Source: Ascochyta rabiei (Eukaryota > Ascomycota > Dothideomycetes > Pleosporales > Didymellaceae). From it: a stretch of DNA of 64,000 nt. Within the stretch, counting starts at the first letter, position 1; each line of letters starts with the position of its first letter. The notes below the pieces were generated by a model. The model was not told the DNA's origin, did no database searches, and saw only the letters and a list, made by a program, of their open reading frames with translations. Where the stretch lies: positions 1,488,001 through 1,552,000 of the forward strand of contig NC_082414.1 of the NCBI RefSeq assembly GCF_004011695.2, in the 5' to 3' direction. This document shows, piece by piece, positions 12,207 to 23,621 of the stretch. Position numbers and translations under genes: made by a program.

Positions 12207-12470
12207 TCACTTGCCCTCGCCCGCCCTCTTGACGCCGCCCGCGATCTTCGCAGCCCCGTCTTCAATACTCGTCGTCGCGTCCGCAATGCCCCTGGCTACA
12301 GGCCTTCCTGCGCTCCCAGTGGCTCCCTCGAGCGTCTCGCCAACACCTCGCCCCAAGGCCCCAACAACACCACCAAGAGTGTTTGTAACGCCGCCGACCG
12401 TGTTGCCAACCGTCGATGTGACGAACTTTACGCCGGACGTCACTCCGGATTCCTGCTGGCCGATGGGCAT
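12207..12470 (-). CDS. Small glycine/valine-rich protein, uncharacterised
   Basis: This is an 87-residue single-exon protein starting at ATG (MPIGQQESGVTSG) and ending EGK. The middle is a quasi-periodic Gly/Val/Thr pattern (VGNTVGGVTNTLGGVVGALG), followed by GVGETLEGATGSAGRPVARG and a Lys-ending tail. It has no Cys, signal peptide or long hydrophobic helix. Regular GG-x-x spacing and the clean start make it look like a real short protein of the kind found in many filamentous ascomycetes, but I can assign no function. The opposite strand is also open here, which weakens the argument from ORF length. Confidence 0.6.
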   Translation of the reverse strand: MPIGQQESGVTSGVKFVTSTVGNTVGGVTNTLGGVVGALGRGVGETLEGATGSAGRPVARGIADATTSIEDGAAKIAGGVKRAGEGK

Positions 12471-13513
12471 GGTGTAGGCCTGATTCGATCGGCGCTTTCG
12501 CCTTGCTTTCGGGATAACGATAGGTAGGCTTTGAATTGACTCGTGGTCTAGTTTGAGAATATTCGCTATCCTCGGAGCAGGGTGTTTGGTTTTCGGGTTG
12601 TGCTAATATGGTATAAGACGATAGTGCAGCTTTTGGTGTGTGTTAGGGCGAGTGCCGGCGGCTGTTATACGGACACTCGATGTGTGACGTCATGGGGCTG
12701 TGAAGGGACGGGATGCGCTGTGTCCAAGTTGGTGGCTTGCACAGGACTTGCTGCGCTCTGGAGTCTGGACGATGTGGACCATTCACAGACTGCGGATCTT
12801 CGTACTGATCTGCCTTTGCCGCCATTGCATGGATGTTTACAACCAAGGTCAATTGGCAGACGTGCGACAGACATCACATTACCGCAGGGTATCATCAAAC
12901 TACGGTACTAGGTTTAGGGCAATTTCAAAAGACCCTACAAGGCGCGACAGTGACAGCGACTGATTAATCGCTCTAAAATCGCCCACTGCGTATTTTGACA
13001 GCGCACAAGAGATATTGCCTACTTCCATCATTTACAGCGTCTAAACGATGTACAACCTGTCCGTCAAGACGTTGATGAATATGAACAGTCATGGGCGTTT
13101 CAAGTGCGATCGAAGGATTCTTACGCGCGAGAGCAGGCACACCCAGTCAGGACTGCATTCCACTGTTGAGGAATCTTTGCGATCAGATTGGTGAAGCTGT
13201 CTGGTGGGGCGTGCCAAATCCAACCAACTTTGGGGATGGCATCCCTAACAGGGCTGACTGATGCGGTCGAACAGCCTCACCGGCGGGGAGAAGTTGCTCC
13301 AGGCCCCCAGACGATGCAATGTAGATGAGGGGATGGGCGAGCATCAGCTGATGATTCACACTCAACATCATCCTCAATTCGCAAAAGTCCTGCAAAGCAG
13401 AGCCACGGCTTGAAATCCCCCGAACTTCCCACTTCAACCACAAAAGCTACGAGAATTCGAGGGAGACCAGCTTCTGAAGCCTGAAACTCCTCAGCCACAC
13501 AAAAGCAATCAAC
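12471..13513. other. Intergenic region, no gene seen
   Basis: About 1 kb between the starts of two genes facing away from each other. Short ORFs on both strands carry no recognisable domain. Confidence 0.45.
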
Positions 13514-14023
13514 ATGGCATCGCTCTTCCCCAACACATCCTACGCGGAAGACCTACCCAGCGCCCACGCCATCCTCTACCTCCACGTGATGCGCGCCTCA
13601 GCCATGACCTTCTCCTTCCTCTCGCTCCCACTCAGCGGCGTTACATTCCTGGTATCTCGCCTGCGCCGTCAGCCTGTCACCATCACCACGGCACTGTCGC
13701 GCACGCTCCTCAACTGCGGGCGCGGTCTTGTGGTAGGGACTGTTGCCGGCGCGGCAATGACATGGGGACGTATGCGAGGGAGAGAGGAGATTGAGTGGCA
13801 GGACCGGAGCTGGAGATTGTTGGAGAACAAGGGCGAGGTGGACACGGATTGGGAGACGATGGCTGCGACGAGCGCTGGGGCTGTGGCTGGCGTGGTGGCT
13901 GCGAGGAGAGGTGTGCTTCCTGTGAGCTTGGGGAATGCGGCACTGGGCGGCGCTGGGGTGGGGTTGAGCAGTGGTGTGTTGTTCATGATTGGGACGTATG
14001 CTGCGGGGAGGAAACCTGCCTAA
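13514..14023 (+). CDS. Small membrane protein, uncharacterised
   Basis: This is a 169-residue single-exon protein from ATG (MASLFPNTSYAEDLPSAHA). Three or four hydrophobic or small-residue segments are visible: about 30-47 (MTFSFLSLPLSGVTFLVS), 70-84 (GLVVGTVAGAAMTWG), 117-130 (ATSAGAVAGVVAAR) and 138-164 (LGNAALGGAGVGLSSGVLF). Glycine/alanine-rich helices of this sort resemble the Tim17/22/23-like fold or other small mitochondrial or ER membrane proteins, but I see no diagnostic motif. The charged loop between segments 2 and 3 (RGREEIEWQDRSWRLLENKG) looks soluble. The function is unknown and a mitochondrial inner-membrane location is only a guess. Confidence 0.7.
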   Translation: MASLFPNTSYAEDLPSAHAILYLHVMRASAMTFSFLSLPLSGVTFLVSRLRRQPVTITTALSRTLLNCGRGLVVGTVAGAAMTWGRMRGREEIEWQDRSWRLLENKGEVDTDWETMAATSAGAVAGVVAARRGVLPVSLGNAALGGAGVGLSSGVLFMIGTYAAGRKPA

Positions 14024-14730
14024 GCGCCGAGGAGGTGGATCTTGAAGTAGTTGCCGTTTTTGTTTCTTGTTTGTATGCAGCGTACGCATCAGTGTAGTCT
14101 TTGAGACACATTATAGTTTTCGGTATTTTCCGAGCAACTGCTGCGAAGTCCAGCTTCCAACGAACAACCCACATACTACACTATAAAAGCATGTTATGAC
14201 TGTCGTTCGAGTGAGAAAGTCTGTGAAGAGCTCGAACGTTGGACTGTTCATGATGCTGGCAAAAGTCTATATTAGGAGTTTTGCGAGAACAAAACAGCAT
14301 AATGTTTTCGATGGAAAACCAGCGACCTGTGCAAGCATCGTTTGGAACGAGTCAACGTGAGTACCAATCATAACAAGTACATCGACCAATTGAGGTGAGC
14401 GCTCTGCTGTCATCAAAAGAGACGATGAAGGGAATTGCACGTGAACTGTAAGTGGTTGAGCTTGAGTGTAGTTCGCGACATTTTCTTTCCTGCCATATCA
14501 ACAACTTTACTCAGTCACTGGTAGACGTGTTTCGTGAGGACGTGGTATTGCATTTGCCCTATGGCGACGCCGGAGATTTGTATCCGGCAAGAAGAGTGTA
14601 ATTCATCCCATCCCATTCGTTGACTCCGTGTTGATCGGAGGAGAGTAAAGGAACACCGAGTCACCCCGAAAATTCGCTAGAACCCCAGTCATGCACACAT
14701 GTTTTCCATCTTCAACTCAGCACAACCCAC
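14024..14730. other. Convergent intergenic region, no gene seen
   Basis: About 0.7 kb between two 3' ends. No coding frame or structured element was recognised. Confidence 0.5.
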
Positions 14731-15508
14731 TTAACGGGTCCTGGCCTGGACCTTGGGGGCGGCGCCCTTGGAGCCCTGCTTCGACTGGATCTTGGCGGCC
14801 TGGCCACGGGCACCGGCGGCGGCGGACTTGGCCTTCTCGGCCTTCTTTGCCGACTCGGAGGCGGCCTTCTTGTCCTTGCCCTCCTTGACGGCGGCGGCGC
14901 GGGCAGCGGTGCGGGCCTCGGGGCGCTGGGAGCGGCGCTCCTTGATCACATCGAGCGAGGCACCGACGATGGCACGCTGCTGCTTGACGGTGCGGCGGGT
15001 GCGCTTCTTGGCGACCTCCTGGAGGGGGGTCAGTGACCTGACACATTGGCGAAAAGCACGTCGCAGGAGGAAGCCGTGCGACGCAGGCAACATTTTCATG
15101 TCGCCGCGAACACACGAGCGTTCCTCCTTGACAGATAGCGTACCTCAGAGATACCCTTCTTGTGCTGCCTCCTGTAGAGGGTGGTCCATGAGATCTTGCG
15201 AGGGTTCTTGCGCTGGAGGAACAGAGACTCGGTCTTGCCGTTCTGGAAGCGGAAGATCTTGCTGTCACCACGGATGTAGAGCTTGCCCTGTGTGACCGTC
15301 AGCATTGCGCTTTTCCATGTCGCCCGTGAGGCATTGTGCATTGCCCAGCTGTGCCGTCCGCGCCCATGTCCAGTGTGTTCGCACGGTGCCTGCGTGCGCG
15401 CGGCCGAGTTTCGACATGGGACGGGCGGACGCGTCTGGGGTGCTCGGCGGAACGCACCTTGCCAGGGTAGATCTTCTGGCCGCTGAAGGAGTCGTCGTAG
15501 GTACGCAT
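14731..15508 (-). CDS. rpl24: 60S ribosomal protein L24 (eL24)
   Basis: The model is complement(join(14731..15018, 15144..15287, 15458..15508)), 160 residues. Exon 1 encodes [17 protein letters not shown] and ends at AAG|GTGCGT. Exon 2 runs from [12 protein letters not shown] to [10 protein letters not shown], the universally conserved eL24 core. Exon 3 starts [12 protein letters not shown] and ends with the Lys/Ala-rich tail ([12 protein letters not shown]). All junctions are in phase. The protein lies at the subunit interface of the large ribosomal subunit. Introns of 170 and 125 nt are longer than most here, as is common in ribosomal-protein genes. A good acceptor (CTAACCACAG) just 5' of the ATG, at about 15530, points to a further intron in the 5' leader. 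Confidence 0.95.
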
Positions 15509-16214
15509 GTTGGCGGTGTTGGCGGTGACCTGTGGTTAGTTGTCGTCTTAGTGCTCGCAGCGTTGAGTAATTTGTCTGCGTTGCGGCCGCGCGTGTGTGA
15601 ACGGACGCACTATTAGCCGAGCTTGGCGTCCGCATCACCAACGCCACCAGCACCACCACTCCACTCCACGCCACCCTTCTAGCACCCGTCGCATCGTTGC
15701 GGAAGGTGTCTGCGATGCATGCGAATCATCCCTGTATTGAAGCCATGGAAACCTCTGCATATTTAATGATTTGGGTCCACGTGCATTCACTACCACACAA
15801 CTGACCTGTACAACATCACCAGCAACAAAAAGCATGCTTTGACTGCTCCACCCAGACCGTCGCAGTACGCCGTGTAGCTGCAGCACTGTTCAAGAGGGAT
15901 GTGAGGATTGTCGCGAGGTTGGCCAAGCAGTGAGTATGGGTCACAAGCAGCATCACTAGCGCTCTCATGCTCTCTGTGCCATTCACATTACTGTGGAGTC
16001 GTCGGACTGTACAGACGAGGAGCAGGTGAAAAAATGCACATGTATAGTTTACAGTACACACATACAGCCTTAACGGGACGTTTCACTCGAGCGTGGGTCC
16101 TCACAGCTTTATCAGCCCATCAGACTATTCCCCAGCTCTACAGTACGAACCTCTACCAACAACCCTTGAAAATCTTCATCTCCAAAGCATATTGATTACT
16201 AGTGCATCACAGAG
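15509..16214. other. Intergenic region with RPL24 leader intron
   Basis: The RPL24 side carries CTAACCACAG, read on the minus strand, some 20 nt upstream of the start codon. It most likely ends an intron in the 5' UTR. The frame GTCACCGCCAACACCGCCAACATG is open between that acceptor and the ATG, so an N-terminal extension from an upstream exon cannot be excluded. Nothing else is recognised before the plus-strand gene at 16215. Confidence 0.5.
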
Positions 16215-17465
16215 ATGGATCTTCTCAAGCTGCACACCCAAGACTTGGTTGATATCATGGTCGAGCTGGATCGCAGCAACAACCCTCGCTCTCAGGTGCT
16301 TCACGAACTGGCAGAAGCAGGCTATGTCCACTCGCTCGATGAGAACGAACTCGGCCCTCTACGTAAGAAAGGTACAGTCTTCCATCGCAACGAGTGGGCC
16401 TCACCCATTCTTACCGACCAACATCCGTTCGAAAACATACTTGGCACCAACCAGATCAAGAGCGTCCTTTTGAATGAGATCGGGGGCGAGAACAAGTATA
16501 CCTTTTCTCCAACCCGCGACTCGCCTGAGGAGGTTGCGGGCGCCATCGTGGAGCTCCTCAATAACATTGGGAACCCACACTACAGCAAGCCTGGCTCGAT
16601 CCCTCGCATGAAATCACCGACATTCGAACGTCTTTGTCAGCACAAGGTAAAGTGGCCGTTCGATGGTATGCTCAGTGTCTCGCAGGTGACCATGGCCATA
16701 ACGCCAGCCGGCGACCTTCAAGAGGTGGAATACTACGACATCTATACTCTCTCCACGTTGCTTACTGGTACGAAGATCTGGTTTGCATACCCCCCTCTTC
16801 CAGACAATCTCGCTCTACTGCAATCAGAGTACAAGACCTTCTTGACCACTACAGGAACATTTGCCGTGGAACATCTAGTGAACTTCCAGCATGGCATCGC
16901 CATTATCCAGCAGGCAGGGCAGACTCTGATCCTGCCGCCACTCTGGATGACGGTATGTGTCTCCACCCAGACATCCGTCTCAAGCGCATATCACGTCTCA
17001 ACGGCGATGGTCTTTACCGATCGAATCAAGTACCTCGATGACTTCCTAGCTACGGCTCATCTGTGGCCTGCAGGCGAAGAACAAGGCCAGCGACATGTAG
17101 TGGCGTTCGCTACGGAATTCGTTGAAGACCTGCAGGAAGTCCTTGCCGACTCGTTTCCGCACTACAACGCAAGCAAGCTCATAACCGAGATCTGCCAGCA
17201 GCATGAGGTGCTACGAAATAACCTCCGCCGTGTTCTTGACGCCATAGAAGACAAAGCAGTCGTGCGGGGTCTTGAGAATAAGTATCGAGCAACATGGCTC
17301 GCGTTACTCGAGCAGAAGCGTAAGAAGTCTTCTGCTTGTCGTCTCTGCAAGCTTCGCGTAGAGCACATGCCTGCTGGAGGTTCTCCGACCGACCGTCTTC
17401 GGCAACACTTCATCGACCTCCATTGTCTCCGTTCCGGGCATGTGACGCACGGTGAAGGTCTGTAA
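16215..17465 (+). CDS. JmjC-like cupin protein lacking metal ligands, with C-terminal zinc-binding motif
   Basis: This is a 416-residue single-exon protein from ATG (MDLLKLHTQDLVDIM). The middle resembles a JmjC cupin: EVEYYDIYTLSTLLTGTKIW followed by FAYPPLP matches the strand and turn before the usual 'W-x-L-Y-P', and AGQTLILPPLWMTVCVS matches the 'GD-x-x-F-I-P-P-G-W-x-H' turn. The HxD pair is replaced (YYD) and the second His after PP-x-W is absent (MTV). Demethylase activity is therefore unlikely. The C-terminus has C-x2-C and His residues (CRLCKLRVEH ... RQHFIDLHC) that could form a C2H2-like zinc site for binding protein or nucleic acid. The homology is by pattern only and the role is unknown. 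Confidence 0.72.
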   Translation: MDLLKLHTQDLVDIMVELDRSNNPRSQVLHELAEAGYVHSLDENELGPLRKKGTVFHRNEWASPILTDQHPFENILGTNQIKSVLLNEIGGENKYTFSPTRDSPEEVAGAIVELLNNIGNPHYSKPGSIPRMKSPTFERLCQHKVKWPFDGMLSVSQVTMAITPAGDLQEVEYYDIYTLSTLLTGTKIWFAYPPLPDNLALLQSEYKTFLTTTGTFAVEHLVNFQHGIAIIQQAGQTLILPPLWMTVCVSTQTSVSSAYHVSTAMVFTDRIKYLDDFLATAHLWPAGEEQGQRHVVAFATEFVEDLQEVLADSFPHYNASKLITEICQQHEVLRNNLRRVLDAIEDKAVVRGLENKYRATWLALLEQKRKKSSACRLCKLRVEHMPAGGSPTDRLRQHFIDLHCLRSGHVTHGEGL

Positions 17466-17924
17466 GCTACTGTCGTCGTGACCGTTTGTAAAGTGCAAAC
17501 GATGATGCTCGAGCCAGTAGATAGCACCGACCACTTCTAGATAAGGCAAGTGAAAAGGTGTTCTAGGCACCAGTGCGGGGATCCTATACTCTGCTATTCG
17601 CAGACAGATGCAACGTGTACTTCGGGAGCGCCCGTTGATGTATTGATCTGCAGCGATCCTTATCTCTCCGGCGTTTGGAATTTAATACAGATGCCACTTC
17701 AGCCCACCACTGCCCAATCAAAAACACTATCGTGATGCATGCGCTTGTTCAGACTCACGTTGCGGCAGCGCAGCATTTCGGCGCCGAGCTTCCAATTAGG
17801 CAGGTATCAAATGCACGTGCGGACGGGCCATGACATCACCGGCCAGATACAACAACAACACCGCGCCCAGCTACAACGACGATACTCAACGAAGTCCTTG
17901 CATTTGCGAAACGCAACTTTCAAG
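17466..17924. other. Intergenic region, no gene seen
   Basis: The stretch lies between two plus-strand genes. A frame is open upstream of 17925 (from about 17739), so a longer N-terminus for the next gene is possible but has no support beyond the lack of stops. Confidence 0.4.
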
Positions 17925-18927
17925 ATGACGAAATCAGAAGTAAACTGTGCCTATGTTGTTGATGCGAGTCACGACTGACATGCAACCACAGGACCAAAAG
18001 AACAAGATCGCCACTGTCATATCAAGCAACATCGGAGAAGGCGAGAAGATTGATGAAATCGCCAAAATCCGAGGCTGGTTCCGCCCGCAAGAAAACAGCA
18101 TTTACTACCCGACGATCCAAAAATATGTCGAAGATGAAATCGACATGGAGACGGTGACATCCACCCTCTTCTCCCCAATAGACGAGAAGATTGCCGCGCA
18201 GAAACTCGACGACGTCAACTTCCTCGACCTATGGTACTCAGTCCTGCACGCTGCACGGCGCAAGACCTTCCACCCGGTGCAAGCCAACGGCAAAACGCAC
18301 GAGCACTTCCACGCCAAAGTCGTCGACATTGTCGGCGCGTTCCGCGCGCACACGCTGCCGGCGCCGCACGATGCGTACAACTACCTGTACGAGTCGCTGA
18401 CCGACTTCTCGCTCGCGTGCCGCGAAGCGTACAACGACGCGCCCGAGGCTGCGCACGCCAGCCAGGTGGAAATCGACGCCTGGGCCAACCTCAACTTCTT
18501 CTACGCTCGCGTTACCGAGGCGGGCCTGCTGGATCTCAGCATCCACGCTATATGGAGCATGCGCGCTGCGCTGGAGAACGAGGCGCACGACGACGACGAG
18601 GGCACGGCGGCGCAGAAGTACAATGTCCTGGTTCCTGCGGCTGCGGCTTGGGTCTTTGGCTTGCGTCGTGCGCTGTGGCATAAGGAGGTGGATCTTACGC
18701 CGTCGGATCGCAAGCAGGGGAATCCTGCGCGAGGTGGGGAGCTGTGGAAGGGTACGGCTGGGTTCAGCAAGGAGCGGTGGGCACTGTGGAAGGAGAGGCT
18801 GGCTGTTATTAGCAAGATGGATGACGTGTCGGACGAGACGAGATACATCTCGAGAGATGCCCTTGAGGCTATGGAGAGGGCAGAGAGCACTTCGAAAGGC
18901 ATGCATTCGGCGAAGGCGGGAGTGTAG
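17925..18927 (+). CDS. DUF3632-family fungal protein
   Basis: The model is join(17925..17939, 17992..18927), 316 residues. Exon 1 encodes only MTKSE, then a 52-nt intron with the CTGAC branch point and CCACAG acceptor, then DQKNKIATVISSNIGEG. A start at 17980 (MQPQDQKNK) without splicing is the alternative. The body is helical and contains the pattern typical of DUF3632 proteins: ALWHKEVDLTPSDRKQGNPA, then GGELWKGTAGFSKERWALWK near the C-terminus. No catalytic motif, membrane segment or signal peptide is visible. The family is fungal-specific and has no known function. GC content is high, as in neighbouring core genes. Confidence 0.8.
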
Positions 18928-19457
18928 GCCTGGGCAACTAACTAGCATATCTCAGCTAGTGAGAGGGGAAGAGGGCCGGCGAACGTAGATGACAGTGTTC
19001 GGCTTGTGAAGTTTAGATGATAGAAGGACACGATTGCAGCGATCGGAATGAATCAAAAAAAATCCATGAATCCGTTATGGGAGGCTTGTTGCCATCCGGC
19101 AGCTGCACAAATGCTATGGGACACCCAATTCCGTCTCAACTATAGACTTGGACCAGATTTTAAGGAGGTACAGAGAAAGCCGAAAGAAACTATGCAGTTT
19201 GGGCCTTTGGTGTGGGGAACAAGGACCCGATGGAGGTATGCTGGGGATGGCTCTGCTTGAGGACTCGATGCTACGGTAAGGGTGCTTGGGATTACTGTGT
19301 GCGAGGCCAATCGCCAAGATTGTGTATCCAGGCATCCTCCAAACGTACTGAATCAATGTTTGGGCACAGTACATCCTCATGCGCAGGAAAGCATACCACC
19401 AAGTGTCCAATACACTCGCCTTCGTTGGCTCGGGCCTCCGATGTGAATCCCAATCTC
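18928..19457. other. Convergent intergenic region, no gene seen
   Basis: About 0.5 kb between the DUF3632 stop and the HSL1 stop. No gene or structured element was recognised. Confidence 0.5.
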
Positions 19458-22400
19458 CTAGTCTAATACCTCCATCATCGTCGCTTGTTTCTCTGGATCC
19501 TCGACTAGCATGGTTTTAGCACGACACACGTCTTCGACAATGTCGACGACCTTGCGGAAACTCGACGCTGCGCCTCGAGTCTGAGTGAACCGGGTGAGGC
19601 ACAGATTTGCTCGGTGCCCATGCTCCAGAACGACAAAGAGTTCGATGACAAAAGATACAGGCTTAATTTTGAGATCTGTAGCACAGATATATTAGCAAGA
19701 TATAATTACCAAAACAAAAAGTGCCACGACAAAGCGAGCACATGATTACGTTGCAAAACAAATGTCACTCCAATGACCTCTGACTCGCTGAGAACGTGCA
19801 AAGGAGGAGAATACGTACGATTCACTTTATCTACACGAGCGTTGATGACATTAGTCTTGCGGTCGAAAGCCACGTCGCGAACGCCAAAACGCTGCCAGTC
19901 TCGAAGTAAGCGAACGAGGTCCTGGCGAACTTTCCCACGACCGACGTGGAAGCAGAGAGTCTTGGTGGCGGGCTTGATGTGCAGGAAGCGTGACAACCAG
20001 TTCATCTGCACTTCAGGTGGGCCGTTCCGATTGACTGATTCGCTCGACTCTGGGCCACGGTCGTAATTCGAGAGAATGGACGAGGAACTGAAGTTGACTA
20101 TGAGAAGGTTAGCAAGGATCTATCTATTGAATCAAAGGCACACTCACGACCTAGCTCCATAGGGGTCTTAGGTTTCTCTTCTTTCTTCTTGCCAAAGAAG
20201 CCAAGGAAGCCCTTTCGTGCTGAACTGTCGCTCTTAGCAGCAGCTGAACCGTTGTTGCGCATAGGAAACTCGCTGATGTTGCTAACGTCAGATTGCTTCG
20301 ACACATGCTTAGCAGCTTCGTGGTGAGAAGTCAGCGTGGGCGAAGGGTGGTACTTGATACGATCATCGAGCCCCTGCCATGCTTCAGGAATCTGTAACAA
20401 AACGGTCGATTTCTTCGTCCTCACATGAGGCTCGTGCATGTATTGTGGTTCAGTTTCCCCCGTGTTGCGACGAAACCACGAAGATTTCTTCTTCTTGATC
20501 ATAGGCTGTTTCTCTGGCGGTGGTGGAGGTGCGATATTCACACGTGCAGCCAGGAAATCTTTGTGCACATTTCGATAAGATCGAATGGAATTCTGCGCGC
20601 TTGGGCCTGGCCATGGGACGGAGGGAGGTACATCATTCGTGTACTTTGAAGAAACGCTGGCGCCGCTCCGCTTACGGATGTTGAGCGGAGCGACGCGAGT
20701 AGGTGACTGATTAACGAGGCGAATTGTATCTTGTGCTGTGACTGCGCGACGAGCTTGGGGTCTAACAGGGTCAGTGAAAGCTCGATAGTGTGGGCTATAG
20801 GTTGATTCAAACCCAGCTTCACCATCGACCTTCACCTCCTCTGGTATAGCATGCAATGGTGCTGGGTGCTCAGGCGACCTAGCAGGAGCAGACACCACGC
20901 GTTTGTTGTCAGCGGGTGGTATAATCAAGCGATCAAGGTGTTCAAGCACTTCCGTGAAATGCTCGGTATTGCCTTCGTCTTCAGTTAGCCTTCGAGCGAT
21001 ATCTGCTCGAGTCTCAACAAGCTTCCTGTGCAAGAAGGTATTTGGCGTCTCCTTGGGAATTGGAGGGAGTGGCCGAGACGCAAGCATGGCTTTGGTGTTT
21101 GGGGTGGCGATTGTGCTGCCACCGGAATCTCGGTTCGAGAACGAGGTAGGAGGTGTGTCATACTGAGAGAAAGGAACGTCTTGGTAAGCGCTATTCCATG
21201 TGGTTCGTATGCTAGAGCTCATGGAGGAACGATTGAATGCTTCCTCCATTACTTTCTCAAGTTCAGTGCTGACCTTCCGTGCCTCGCTCTGAATGTATTT
21301 GCTGGGACTCTCAGGCTTCCGCACTCGAAGGCGAGGTACGGCTGCGGTTGCAGAAGCTCTCGTTTTCGTCCGTGTAGTGGGCGATGGCTGGAGAGCACCT
21401 GATCGAGGGGACGACCTGTTTGATCCAACCGATTCACGACGGCGATCGACCGACGTATACCGGTCTGGTGTGTAAGCGAGAACACCAGTGTCTGCTGTGC
21501 TCGCTGTGGCTGTTGATCCATGACGACGATGCAGGTGTGAGAAACTCACGCCTCGTCTACCAATCCCACCAGATCTAGCAATGACTGGAGGACTACTCGG
21601 CCAGTGTGAGCTTGCGAGCGAGGATCTAGACACAGATCGGACGTTTACGGATCGTTGAGATGGTGTAGTCTGCTTGGAGGAGCCGCGAGAAACAGCAGAA
21701 CCTCGCTTAGAATTCCGCAGAGCTTGGATGCGCAGGGAGCTGCCGGTGCGGTGACCTAACGCGGTAGCCGGACGCAGATTGCGACTATCGATGCTTGCCT
21801 TGCGGCGAACAGTGACATTCTGCGTAGCCTCTTCTGGGACAATAGGTTGTTTAGATGCGTGGAAGGGGTCATAGCTGACTTCTGACGCAAGAGACTCGAA
21901 GAAGCTGTGTTTTGAGTACATGTGCTCATTGTTCAGAATCGAATAACCGGACTGGGAGCGCTTGTGTTTTTGCTTCGGCATCTGCTCAACATCCTCAGTT
22001 GTCGGAGTATGTCGCACATTGTGGTGATGATCGCTGGCAGAGTGTGTGATGGGGTGGTGAACACTGGGCTGGTAGTTCTCAAGTTGGTCTTGCTGGTACT
22101 TCTCTAGCGCAGAGTAAAAGTACTTCTCTTGGTTCGCTCTGTCATGATTATTAGTTGGTGCTAATGCAGTTTGTATTACACAAGCACTTACTCTCCGCTC
22201 ATGAGACGTTGAACAATGACTTCCTCCTTCTCGCTGTGCCACAGAGTGCGAAGGTAACGCAAAATCTCGCGGTTAATTGTTGTTCGCTCCAGGCTCTCCC
22301 AACTTGTAATCGATGGCAACGGTCCGGTCCAGTGGTTGGCCGATGTGTTCTCGCCAACAAAATTCAGCTCCTTGCTGTACTTGTGTAAGAAAGGGTGGTT

Positions 22401-23621
22401 CCAGATGTCCTCGAGACCAACACGTCGCTTAGGATCTGGTATGAGTATGCGCTTTATGAGGTCGGCAGCTTCGCGCGAGAGAGTATCGGGTAGAACATAC
22501 TCGCCTCTCTCAATTGCTCTGAACAGGTACTTGAGATCTCTGTCGTCACCAGAGTAGTTGAACGGTGGTGTACCTGTGAGCAGGACGTAGAGGATAACGC
22601 CGCAGCTCCATACGTCGGCTTTAGCGCCGTCGTACGCCGTGGTTTTAATGACCTCGGGTGCTGCATAGTGAGGACTGCCGCACGGTGTGGTGAGTTTTTT
22701 GCCGGCTGGCTGCAACGCCGCCATGCCAAAATCGACCAGCTTGACTGTGATTGTGTCCCTGTCTAGCAGGATATTCTCCGGCTTGAGGTCGCGATGGTGG
22801 ATACTGATTCGGTGGCAGTAGATCAGGGCCGCGATGATCTGACGGAAAATGTGGACGACGTGGATCTCGATAAGGCCGCCTTGTTCGTGGATGTAACTGA
22901 ACAGCTCGCCACCTTCGACGTACTCCATGATGAGGTAGCTGTGACAAGTTAGATGGGGTAGCAAATTCGCTGCATAAAGTACTTACAGTTCGTCCCGGTT
23001 CTCCCAGATGTCATAAAGACGGACGATGTTCGGATGATCTAGCAGCTTCATGATACAGATTTCGCGCTCCAGGCCGAAGGGAATGGCCTTGCCGTCAGGG
23101 TAAAGGGTGGGGTCCTGCTCTGCGCTTTGGATCAGGTTGGCTAGACTCAAGGCTCGCACCTTTTCTGCAGTCGTCTTTGAGATGATTTTGGCAGCGCCGA
23201 ACTGTCCTGTTATGCTGTGTCTGACCAGTCGCACACGCGAGCATCCGCCTCGACCTATAGTCCGGCCCAGCTGCCATGGCCCAATGTGCGTTTTGCGGCG
23301 ACGATTGGTATTTGACGCGTTGGTGCTGGCATTGGAGATGGTTGAGTCGCGCTTGGGATTATGTGGACGCGGTTCATGAGCCACAACGGCAGAGAGACGC
23401 TTGTTCTCGGGTGTGGTTGACTGTTGCTCGTGGTGTACAGCGAGTGTGCCATTAGGCACCATCGACTCGTTGTGGGGTAACACTTTGGGTGGAGGAGCCA
23501 TACGCTCGTGACTGTCCTTCTTACCCTGTCGCTGAGGTTGAGGATTCTCGTTCGCACGGTGAGTGCCGTCGCCAAGGGCGCGCCGGCGTGTTGGAGGACG
23601 GCCGTGGTAATTGTGGTCCAT
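19458..23621 (-). CDS. hsl1: Ser/Thr protein kinase HSL1/Gin4 type (Nim1-related) with fungal KA1 domain
   Basis: The model is complement(join(19458..19675, 19819..20097, 20148..22138, 22192..22938, 22987..23621)), 1289 residues with every junction in phase. The kinase domain starts near residue 115. The Gly loop is IGRGGCSRV (122-130), the catalytic Lys is in FGAAKII (145), the catalytic loop is HRDLKPEN (260 on), then DFG (281-283) and the activation segment TTPCGSPHYAAPE. A long Ser/Arg-rich linker carries many possible phosphosites. The C-terminus is the fungal KA1 membrane-binding domain (WLSRFLHIKPATKTLCFHVG and LKIKPVSFVIELFVVLEHG). The last intron (19676-19818, 143 nt) lies inside KA1. 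Reading through it ends in stop codons, and joining at AATC|AT restores the conserved NHLKIKP. In yeasts such kinases sit at the septin collar and inhibit Wee1, tying morphogenesis to mitosis. The same role is likely here. Confidence 0.93.

Noticed and set aside
18231..18988. ORFs in other frames over the DUF3632 gene
   Set aside because: GC-rich shadows. Only the frame ending at 18927 has family motifs.
19706..19818. Reading HSL1 exon 4 through to TAA near 19706
   Set aside because: It would drop the last half of the KA1 domain. Splicing 19818 to 19675 gives the conserved NHLKIKP and a full-length domain in phase.
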